DNA of 64,000 nucleotides. Origin: Ruminococcus flavefaciens ATCC 19208. GTDB lineage: Bacteria; Bacillota; Clostridia; Oscillospirales; Ruminococcaceae. Positions 36,057 to 43,853 of this stretch are shown here, in pieces. The notes under the pieces were generated by a model that was given only the letters and a program-made list of their open reading frames with translations, had not been told where the DNA came from and made no database searches. The stretch spans positions 364,997 to 428,996 of the forward strand of contig NZ_KI912490.1 in the NCBI RefSeq assembly GCF_000518765.1, in the 5' to 3' direction. Made by a program: the position numbers and the translations under genes. Position 1 is the stretch's first letter, and the number at the start of each line of letters is the position of its first letter.

Positions 36057-37322
36057 TCAGATAGCTGCAAAAGCCTGCTTGAGGTCATCGAGGATATCCT
36101 CAACGTTTTCAAGGCCTACGGAAAGTCTGATAAGACCGCCGTTTATGCCGCAGGCAACAAGCTGTTCGTCGGTGAGCTGACGGTGTGTAGCACTTGCAGG
36201 GTGAAGTACACAGGTACGGATATCGGCAACATGAACTTCATTTGAAGCAAGCTTAAGTGAGTCCATAAATTTAACTGCGGTATTTCTGCCGCCCTTTATA
36301 ACAAATGAGATAACTCCGCTTGTACCGTCAGGGAGATATTTCTGAGCGAGATCATAGTACTTGTTGCTCTTGAGTGCAGGGTAATTAACGGATTCCACCT
36401 TATCATTGCTCTCAAGGAACTGAGCAACTGTAAGAGCGTTCTCGCAATACTGCTTCATACGGATAGGAAGAGTTTCAAGTCCGAGATTGAGGTAGAATGC
36501 GGACTGAGCTGAAGGATAGCAGCCGAAATCTCTCATGAGCTGCATTCTTGCTTTAATGATGTATGCAGCCTTTCCGTAAGCCTTTGTATAGATAGTGCCG
36601 TGGTAGCTCTCATCAGGTTCTGTGAACTCAGGGAACTTGCCGTTAGTCCAGTCGAAATTGCCTGAATCTACGATAACACCGCCGCCCTGTACAGCATGGC
36701 CGTCCATGTACTTTGTAGTTGAGTGAACGATAATGTCAGCGCCGTGCTCAAAAGGTCTGCAAAGGATAGGAGTAGGGAAGGTGTTGTCGATAATAAGAGG
36801 AACGTTGTTTTCGTGAGCTATCTTTGCAAACTTTTCGATATCGAATACTGCAAGAGCAGGATTTGCGAGAGTTTCGCCGAATACAGCCTTTGTGTTAGGC
36901 TTGAAAGCAGCTCTTATCTCGTCCTCGGGAGCATCTGCGTCAACAAAAATGCACTCGATGCCAAGCTTTTTGAGGGTATATGCAAAGAGATTTACAGTTC
37001 CTCCGTAGATAGTAGCTGCTGAAATAAAGCTGTCGCCTGCCTTTAAGATGTTGAGCAGAGAGAGCAGTGATGCAGCCTGACCGCTTGAGGTACACATAGC
37101 ACCTACGCCGCCTTCGAGGGCGTTTATTTTTTCCTCGACAGCCATAACTGTGGGGTTTTCAAAACGTGAATAGATAAGGCTCTTTGTAGGGTCATCGAAT
37201 ACAGCGGCAACATCGTCTGTTGAGTCATAGACATAAGTTGTGCTCTGAACTATAGGAACAACTCTTGGCTCAGTATTCTTCGGGGTGTAGCCTGCATGCA
37301 GGCATTTGGTTTCGATCTTCAT
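36057..37322 (-). CDS. metY: O-acetylhomoserine aminocarboxypropyltransferase/cysteine synthase
   Basis: A 421-residue PLP enzyme of the Cys/Met metabolism family. Typical blocks are TKCLHAGYTP, YSRFENPTVMAVEEKINALEGG, the PLP-binding Lys in HSTTKYMDGH, and the C-terminal TCVLHPASATHRQL with its active-site Arg region RLSVGLENVEDILDDL. It makes homocysteine from O-acetylhomoserine and sulfide. Length and N-terminus match MetY rather than MetB. AGGAGG lies 10 bases before the ATG. Probably co-transcribed with the HD-domain gene upstream (25-base gap). Confidence 0.93.
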   Translation of the reverse strand: MKIETKCLHAGYTPKNTEPRVVPIVQSTTYVYDSTDDVAAVFDDPTKSLIYSRFENPTVMAVEEKINALEGGVGAMCTSSGQAASLLSLLNILKAGDSFISAATIYGGTVNLFAYTLKKLGIECIFVDADAPEDEIRAAFKPNTKAVFGETLANPALAVFDIEKFAKIAHENNVPLIIDNTFPTPILCRPFEHGADIIVHSTTKYMDGHAVQGGGVIVDSGNFDWTNGKFPEFTEPDESYHGTIYTKAYGKAAYIIKARMQLMRDFGCYPSAQSAFYLNLGLETLPIRMKQYCENALTVAQFLESNDKVESVNYPALKSNKYYDLAQKYLPDGTSGVISFVIKGGRNTAVKFMDSLKLASNEVHVADIRTCVLHPASATHRQLTDEQLVACGINGGLIRLSVGLENVEDILDDLKQAFAAI

Positions 37323-37347
37323 TGTAGGGATACCTCCTGAAATATAG

Positions 37348-37854
37348 TTATCGCACTTTCCTGCGTATTATTCTTTGTACATTTGGTACACAGAATTCAA
37401 GGACAGCACAATATTTGTCGATGATAGTTATTATGTATGTCTCTTTATAGCTTGGCTTTGGTCTTGTCAGAGGCCACATATGCTTTTCGATCATGTCCTT
37501 TTCGAGAGAAGTGATCTCGGTGAGCTCTGATGCGTTGGAATAAGCCTGCAATGAATGATGCCTGCTGTGAGAAGCCTGCCATTTCTGCTTTGTAGAGTTG
37601 TACTCCTTGCGGTCATAATAGAAAAGATCGTGGAGAAGTCCTGCTCTTGCGGCAGAACGGGCGTTGAGCCTGAATTTCCTGCAAACAATGTAACAATAAT
37701 AGGATACGTTGACACAGTGCTGAAAACGTGTTGTAGAGACATGGTGTGTGATATTTTTTAACTCGCGGAGCTGCTCACAGTCGATTATATCGCTTACACA
37801 GTCATAATAGCTGTTATCAGTGAGTTCTTTAGAGGAACATATAGCTTTCAGCAT
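37348..37854 (-). CDS. HD-domain phosphohydrolase-like protein
   Basis: A 168-residue protein with HD-superfamily metal residues: His in FQHCVNVSYYCYIV, the HD pair in GLLHDLFYYD, His in RHHSLQAYSNA, and Asp in TIIDKYCAVLE. HD proteins hydrolyse phosphate esters, often of nucleotides. The longest frame starts at 37935 with a membrane-like N-terminus, but AAGGAGG lies 8 bases before the ATG at 37854, and the -10 box of the promoter lies inside the longer version, so the short form is chosen. Confidence 0.85.
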   Translation of the reverse strand: MLKAICSSKELTDNSYYDCVSDIIDCEQLRELKNITHHVSTTRFQHCVNVSYYCYIVCRKFRLNARSAARAGLLHDLFYYDRKEYNSTKQKWQASHSRHHSLQAYSNASELTEITSLEKDMIEKHMWPLTRPKPSYKETYIITIIDKYCAVLEFCVPNVQRIIRRKVR

Positions 37855-37906
37855 AGGATAGTCCTCCTTGTTAAAGAATATCAGAAGCAAAAGCTCCAAT
37901 ATGAAT

Positions 37907-37935
37907 ATTATACAATAAATTATACGAAAAATCAA
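37907..37935 (-). promoter_or_regulatory. Promoter of the HD-metY-flavodoxin operon
   Basis: On minus, TTGATT, 17 bases, TATAAT. The 12-bp palindrome at 37949-37960 lies just upstream of it. Confidence 0.65.
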
Positions 37936-37948
37936 TAAGAAATGTAAA

Positions 37949-37980
37949 TTAAACGTTTAAAAAAATAATTGGTTAAACCA
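37949..37980. promoter_or_regulatory. Two palindromes in the HD/gdhA divergent region
   Basis: TTAAACGTTTAA (37949-37960) is a perfect 12-bp palindrome and TGGTTAAACCA (37970-37980) an 11-base one. They lie between divergently transcribed nitrogen/sulfur genes and could bind a regulator. No known operator was recognised. Confidence 0.35.
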
Positions 37981-38100
37981 TTCTGGGACAAAACAGAAAA
38001 TAAAATGTATATATATTGTATAAAATATACAAAGAGTCTGTAGTCGGCCGTGTTATAAATCTAAAAACAGACGAATTTATAAATTCACTGCAATAAAGTA

Positions 38101-38129
38101 TTGCAAAATCTGTAACATAGTGCTATAAT
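38101..38129 (+). promoter_or_regulatory. Promoter of gdhA
   Basis: TTGCAA, 17 bases, TATAAT with an upstream TGC (extended -10), about 50 bases before the ATG. Confidence 0.7.
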
Positions 38130-38138
38130 TTAATATGA

Positions 38139-39548
<1,410 letters not shown>

Positions 39549-39596
39549 TTGAATAAAAACTGATAGTGACTCATCAGTAGAGCAGTAAAGAATAAT

Positions 39597-39636
39597 ACCT
39601 CCCGTTGTGCTAACCGACGGGAGGTTTTTAATTTTA
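39597..39636 (+). terminator. Terminator of gdhA
   Basis: A 9-bp stem (39597-39605 with 39617-39625) followed by TTTTTAATTTT. Confidence 0.85.
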
Positions 39637-39717
39637 ATATATTGCACAATTAACAGGCTAATAAATTGTTTAAAACATAGAACTTTACTAAATATACAAT
39701 AATTATTTATGTTCAAC

Positions 39718-39745
39718 TTGAAATATGTGCAAGATGTGGTATAAT
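39718..39745 (+). promoter_or_regulatory. Promoter of the cytidylate-kinase-like gene
   Basis: TTGAAA, 16 bases, TATAAT with an upstream TGG. Confidence 0.6.
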
Positions 39746-39801
39746 ATATCTGTAGTTATTTTATCAATCTAATAATAATTGAACATGAGGGGGACTATCC
39801 G

Positions 39802-40428
39802 ATGAAAAAATCTATCATTACAATTGAACGACAGTACGGAAGCGGCGGTAGTGTCATCGGTAAGCTTGCTGCTGAGAAACTTGGTATCAAATGCTATAAC
39901 CGACAGATACTTGAAATGACTGCTGAAAGATGCGGTATCGCTACCGAATATCTTGAAAATGCCGAGGAGAATGTTCCTACAAGTTTCCTTTATTCGCTTC
40001 TTCTATCCGCTAATCCTGCAAGAACTATGGAGGAAAATCTGCCTCTTTCGGATAAGGTGTTCCTTATGGAGAGCCGTATCATAAATGAACTGGCTGAAAA
40101 CGAGAAAAGCTTTGTGCTTGTTGGCAGATGCGGAAATTATATCCTTGAAGAAAAAGGCTGCTTCAGCGTTTATATCTACGCTGACCCTGAGTCCCGCGTT
40201 AAACGTGCTATCGAGGATTACGGCGTAAGTGAGAATAAAGCGGAAAATATTATGAAAAAAGCAGATAAACGCCGTGAGACCTTCTATAATGTAAATACGG
40301 GAAAGACATGGCAGGACAAGGATCAGTATGAGCTTTGTCTCAACAGTGCGGTGCTTGGTGATGAGCTGTGTGCGGACATAATCGTTAAGGCTTATCTGGA
40401 GTATAATTCACGTTTTGAAGAAGAATAA
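39802..40428 (+). CDS. Cytidylate kinase-like family protein
   Basis: A 208-residue P-loop kinase of the cytidylate-kinase-like group. It starts IITIERQYGSGGSVIGKLAAEKLG (P-loop GSGGSVIGK), then has KCYNRQILEM and the FVLVGRCGNYIL block, which is typical of this group and differs from true Cmk. Substrate is uncertain. The gene has its own promoter and ends in a hairpin that also covers the ribosome binding site of the next gene. Confidence 0.87.
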   Translation: MKKSIITIERQYGSGGSVIGKLAAEKLGIKCYNRQILEMTAERCGIATEYLENAEENVPTSFLYSLLLSANPARTMEENLPLSDKVFLMESRIINELAENEKSFVLVGRCGNYILEEKGCFSVYIYADPESRVKRAIEDYGVSENKAENIMKKADKRRETFYNVNTGKTWQDKDQYELCLNSAVLGDELCADIIVKAYLEYNSRFEEE

Positions 40429-40440
40429 ATTATAAAGAAT

Positions 40441-40484
40441 AAACAGCTCCTTTTGCGGCACAATAGCTGCAAAGGAGCTGTTTT
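40441..40484 (+). terminator. Terminator hairpin that also hides the next gene's ribosome binding site
   Basis: A 13-bp perfect stem (40441-40453 with 40471-40483) follows the cytidylate-kinase-like gene. The right arm contains AAAGGAG (40471-40477), the ribosome binding site for the DUF421 gene starting at 40486. The closing T-run is only four bases, so some readthrough is likely. Confidence 0.65.
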
Positions 40485-40485
40485 C

Positions 40486-41202
40486 ATGTGTGTAGTTCTT
40501 ATTCGTTCACTGATTCTGTATATACTCGTTATTTTCGCCGTAAGACTTATGGGAAAGCGTCAACTCGGGGAGCTTCAGCCATCGGAGCTGGTCATCACTA
40601 TCCTTGTCTCAAATATTGCAACCCTGCCCATCGAAGATGTGAATATCCCCGTAATAGTCGGTGTAACACCTATTCTTGCCCTTGTATGCTTTGAGGTCAT
40701 AGTATCTTGTATAAACCTTAGATCTCCTAAGCTCAGCAGGCTAATATCGGGAAGTCCTAAGATAGTCATTCGCGGAGGCTGCATCGAGCGTGATATACTC
40801 CGTGAGCTGCGGTTTTCTGTGGACGACCTGCTCATGGCACTGCGAAGCAAGGATATTTTTGACCTTAGCGAGGTGCAGTACGCAATTGTTGAAACTACGG
40901 GAAGCATATCCGTAATGAAAAAGTCTGCCGAGGATACTCCGAGTCGTAATGACCTGAAAATAGCCGCGGACTGCTCCGATCCTCCCGTGCTTATAATATC
41001 CGACGGAAGATATATCCCACAGGCTATGGAGTCGCTGAAACTTGGGAGGAGCACAGTTGAGGCATTACTGAAAAGGAACGGGCTTTCAGCTGATAATGTC
41101 TTTATTATGACGGCTGATGAGTCGGGGAAGTGCTTTGTTGCGGATAAGCAGGGGAGACCTCCGAAGATTCTGATGATAGGTGAGAAAAATGACAAGAGTT
41201 AA
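40486..41202 (+). CDS. DUF421 (YetF-like) membrane protein
   Basis: A 238-residue protein with three hydrophobic segments in the first 85 residues (including LILYILVIFAVRLMG and VIVGVTPILALVCFEVIV), the family block GKRQLGELQPSELVITILVSN, and a cytoplasmic C-terminal domain with IRGGCIERDILRELRFSVDDLLMALR. DUF421 proteins are widespread in spore-forming Firmicutes, function unclear. The longest frame starts at 40453 inside the hairpin; ATG 40486, 8 bases after GGAG, is chosen. It overlaps the DUF4363 gene. Confidence 0.88.
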   Translation: MCVVLIRSLILYILVIFAVRLMGKRQLGELQPSELVITILVSNIATLPIEDVNIPVIVGVTPILALVCFEVIVSCINLRSPKLSRLISGSPKIVIRGGCIERDILRELRFSVDDLLMALRSKDIFDLSEVQYAIVETTGSISVMKKSAEDTPSRNDLKIAADCSDPPVLIISDGRYIPQAMESLKLGRSTVEALLKRNGLSADNVFIMTADESGKCFVADKQGRPPKILMIGEKNDKS

Positions 41203-41566
41203 GATAAGTGCGGCAATACTGCTTATGCTTGTTGGGATAAGCGTTTTTTCAAGTATATGGGTGAACCACAGCTGCGATGCTATGCTGAGTGAGATTGATA
41301 TTATACATGAGCTTGAGGGAAAAGGCGATATCAGTGCAGCGGCTGACAGAGCAAGGGCAATGAATGCGGACTGGGAAAGCTTTCGTGAAAAGGCTTCTGT
41401 TATGCTGAAATACGACAGGCTCATTGAGATAGACCGTCTGTGTTCGCGTATCGTTTTCCTTGCAGAGAATGAAGAAGACGAAATGACAGCGGAGCTTGCA
41501 GAGCTCCGCGATATGCTTGAAATGCTGAAAAGCGGTGAAACACCGCTTCTTACAAGTGTATTCTGA
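41189..41566 (+). CDS. DUF4363-family small membrane-anchored protein
   Basis: A 125-residue protein with one N-terminal transmembrane segment (about 8-28) and an outside helical domain ending AELRDMLEMLKSGE. DUF4363 genes commonly follow DUF421 genes, as here, where the two overlap by 14 bases. The first codon of the longest frame is GTG 41180; ATG 41189, preceded by AGGTGAG, is chosen. Function unknown. Confidence 0.82.
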   Translation: MTRVKISAAILLMLVGISVFSSIWVNHSCDAMLSEIDIIHELEGKGDISAAADRARAMNADWESFREKASVMLKYDRLIEIDRLCSRIVFLAENEEDEMTAELAELRDMLEMLKSGETPLLTSVF

Positions 41567-41620
41567 GTTGAGAATTGAGAGTTTAAAGTTGAGAGTTGTT
41601 GTGTCGCCTGCGGCGGATAA
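41567..41620 (+). repeat. Dispersed mosaic repeat copy 2
   Basis: The words TTGAGAATTGAGAG and TTGAGAGTTG, like copy 1, are followed by a GTCGCC-TGC-GGCGGA palindrome also seen near 43745. Confidence 0.55.
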
Positions 41621-41662
41621 AAAGATAAAAACCCCTGAAACCCACTAAAAGGTTTCGGGGGT
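41621..41662 (-). terminator. Terminator of prfB
   Basis: A 12-bp stem with one G-T pair (41631-41642 with 41651-41662), followed on minus by TTTTTATCTTTTT. Confidence 0.8.
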
Positions 41663-41714
41663 AATGTTATTATGATTTGTATTTATAAAGTGGAGAGTCG
41701 CTAACTCTAAAAGC

Positions 41715-42833
41715 TTACTTTTCAAGTGTTCCGTGTGAGAGCGACTTCAGGTATGCGTTGATAAAGCCGTCGATATCGCCGTCCATAACTGCCTGAATAT
41801 TGCCGTTTTCAAAGCCTGTACGTGTGTCCTTTACGAGAGTATAGGGCATGAATACATAGGAACGTATCTGTGAGCCCCATGCGATCTGGTTCTGAACGCC
41901 CTTGATATCCTCGATCTTTTCAAGGTGCTCGCGCTCCTTGATCTCAATGAGCTTTGAACGGAGCATCTTCATGGCGTAGTCCTTGTTCTGGTACTGGCTT
42001 CGCTGAGTCTGGCAAGATACAACGATACCTGTAGGCTTATGGATAAGACGTACAGCCGAGCTGGTCTTGTTTACCTTCTGACCGCCTGCGCCGCTTGAAC
42101 GGTAAACTTCCATTTCGATATCCTCCGGACGGATATCAACTTCGATAGAGTCGTCAAGCTCGGGCATTACTTCAAGTGCTGCGAATGATGTATGTCTGCG
42201 TCCCTGTGCGTCGAAAGGAGATACACGGACAAGTCTGTGAACGCCTGACTCCGACTTCATATAGCCGTATGCGTTTTCACCCTCGATAAGGATAGAAGCG
42301 GACTTCATTCCTGCTTCGTCGCCGTCGAGATAATCCAGCAGTTCGACCTTGAACTCATGGCGTTCAGCCCAGCGGTTGTACATACGGTAGAGCATCTCTG
42401 CCCAATCCTGAGCTTCTGTTCCGCCTGCACCTGCGTGGAAAGTGAGGATAGCGTTTGCATTGTCGTACTCGCCTGTGAGGAGAGTTGCAAGCTTTTCGTC
42501 CTCCAGCTTTGTCTTGAAGGCTTCGGACTCCTTCTTTATTTCTTCGATGTCGCTCTCGTCGTCAGCCTCGATAGAAAGCTCGATGAGAGTGATGATATCT
42601 TCAAGGTTTTCGTTGAGCTGATTGTAATGCTCGATCTTTCTTTCAAGAGATTTCTGCTCTTTCAGTACCTTCTGAGAATTTTCGAGGTCGTCCCAGAAGC
42701 CTTCCTTGGCAGTTTCTTCGCCAAGCTCAGCTACTCTTTTCTTAGCAGCTTCTATATTCAGTACGTCGGCAAGCTCCTTCATTTCAGCGCGGTAGCCTGT
42801 CATTTCGACTCTGAGTTCATCAAGTATTATCAT
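41715..42833 (-). CDS. prfB: Peptide chain release factor 2
   Basis: A 372-residue RF2 that ends translation at UGA and UAA. The tripeptide SPF in VRVSPFDAQGRRH identifies RF2 rather than RF1, and GGQ in SSGAGGQKVNKTSSAVR is the catalytic motif. Many prfB genes have a programmed +1 frameshift near codon 25 at CTTTGA; here the frame runs uninterrupted through that region (ADVLNIEAAKKRV) and the slippery site is absent. The longest frame starts at 42863, but AAAGGA lies 9 bases before ATG 42833. Confidence 0.96.
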   Translation of the reverse strand: MIILDELRVEMTGYRAEMKELADVLNIEAAKKRVAELGEETAKEGFWDDLENSQKVLKEQKSLERKIEHYNQLNENLEDIITLIELSIEADDESDIEEIKKESEAFKTKLEDEKLATLLTGEYDNANAILTFHAGAGGTEAQDWAEMLYRMYNRWAERHEFKVELLDYLDGDEAGMKSASILIEGENAYGYMKSESGVHRLVRVSPFDAQGRRHTSFAALEVMPELDDSIEVDIRPEDIEMEVYRSSGAGGQKVNKTSSAVRLIHKPTGIVVSCQTQRSQYQNKDYAMKMLRSKLIEIKEREHLEKIEDIKGVQNQIAWGSQIRSYVFMPYTLVKDTRTGFENGNIQAVMDGDIDGFINAYLKSLSHGTLEK

Positions 42834-42865
42834 AGCTGTAATTCCTTTCAAACATAGATACATAT

Positions 42866-42894
42866 ATTATATCACAGTTTTGGACTGAACGCAA
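42866..42894 (-). promoter_or_regulatory. Promoter of prfB
   Basis: On minus, TTGCGT, 17 bases, TATAAT with an upstream TGA. Confidence 0.6.
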
Positions 42895-42904
42895 GAGGTG
42901 AGAG

Positions 42905-43395
42905 CCAGTTTTTTGCAAATATTTAGTGAGCAGTGGTTAGTGCTTAGTGATTAGTGTAGGGGCTGCCTTTGGCAGTCCGCGAGTAAGTAGAGAGTAGAAG
43001 TGTAGGGAATGCCGCCTCGGCGTTCCGAGCCGTTAGACTGTAGGGGCGAGTTCCGCTCGCCCGTGTATGCCTTACGATGTAAACAACATGAACACGATGT
43101 AGGGACGCGCATTGCGCGTCCGCAGGTAACGCGGCAAATATGATGAAAACAATTGCAGGGGCTGATTATGTTTGTATCGTTATCCGCGGAACGCCGAGGG
43201 TGACTCCCTACAGTGTAGGGAGATGTCAGCAGAGCTGACAACGGGTCATCGCTCCTGTTAGGGGCGTTCCCTACGATTCTTACTTACGGGCTGTCGGGGA
43301 CGCCAGCCCCTACACATAGTTACGGCATACATAATTGTTACGGGCACACGGAATGCGCCCCTACAATTCTTAGTTCATAGTTCTCAGTTCTTGAT
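42905..43395 (+). repeat. Dispersed mosaic repeat, longest block (copy 3)
   Basis: About 490 bases without a gene, built of GC-rich palindromic words: TGTAGGGGCTGCC-TTTGGCAGTCCG, GGGGCGAGTTCC-GCTCGCCC, GGGACGCGCATTGCGCGTCC, GACGCCAGCCCCTACA and GGAATGCGCCCCTACA. Low-complexity words (TTAGTGCTTAGTGATTAG, AGTTCATAGTTCTCAGTTC) mark both ends. Words recur at 50, 55 and 56 kb, some in reverse complement. Confidence 0.7.
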
Positions 43396-43403
43396 TTTTC
43401 GTC

Positions 43404-43432
43404 TTGACAAACTCGGATTTATCGTGTATAAT
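43404..43432 (+). promoter_or_regulatory. Promoter of the T-box/valS unit
   Basis: Consensus TTGACA (43404-43409), 17 bases, TATAAT (43427-43432). Confidence 0.8.
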
Positions 43433-43439
43433 AGTAGAG

Positions 43440-43703
43440 TATTCAAAGGCGATGATGAAGAGGAGTACTCAGGATACCCGATTTTCAGAGAGCTGCCGTG
43501 CGGTGAAAGGCAGTATGACGGACCTGCGGAAGTAGCTTCGGAGCTTCGCGTGCCAACGGCTTTGCTCAGTAGTATGCGGCGTGTTCCTCACGTTACAGGG
43601 GAAGAGGTTTGCAGACCTCGCAGAGTGCGGGAGAAGGCTCCCGAATTCAGGTGGTAACACGGACATTAGTTCGCCCTGGACCTTAGTGGTTCGGGGCTTT
43701 TTT
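43440..43703 (+). promoter_or_regulatory. T-box riboswitch, valine specific
   Basis: The leader has the T-box core AGGTGGTAACACGG (43649-43662), an antiterminator-competing terminator (43673-43682 with 43688-43697, then six T), and stem I elements including AGAGAGCTGCC and GGTGAAAGGCAG. In the expected specifier position, GAAGTAGC (43529-43536) offers GTA, a valine codon, which fits valS downstream. Uncharged valine tRNA should stabilise the antiterminator and allow valS transcription. Confidence 0.9.
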
Positions 43704-43835
43704 AATTCGTAATTAAGAATGCGTAATTCGGAATTAATGTGTCGCCTGACGGCGAACATTTGAAATTTTGATCTGTGCCCTTTAGGGCACACCGCAATTC
43801 CTAATTCCGAACTCCGAATTCCGAATTTTAACTGA
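43704..43835 (+). repeat. Dispersed mosaic repeat copy 4, between T-box and valS
   Basis: Words of the AATTCGTAATTAAGAATGCG type, then a GTCGCCTGACGGCGAAC palindrome, TGCCCTTTAGGGCA, and again AATTCC-type words. The same parts occur at 55.27-55.33 kb. It lengthens the valS leader by about 130 bases after the riboswitch. Confidence 0.65.
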
Positions 43836-43853
43836 CTGAAAGGAAGAAGAAAA

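Noticed and set aside
41715..42833. Programmed frameshift in prfB
   Set aside because: The region is in one frame and has no CTTTGA sequence.
42951..43241. 96-residue ORF on minus in the intergenic block
   Set aside because: It is composed of the dispersed repeat words and has no ribosome binding site.
43391..43657. 88-residue ORF
   Set aside because: It lies across the valS promoter and the T-box structure, which explain the conservation better.
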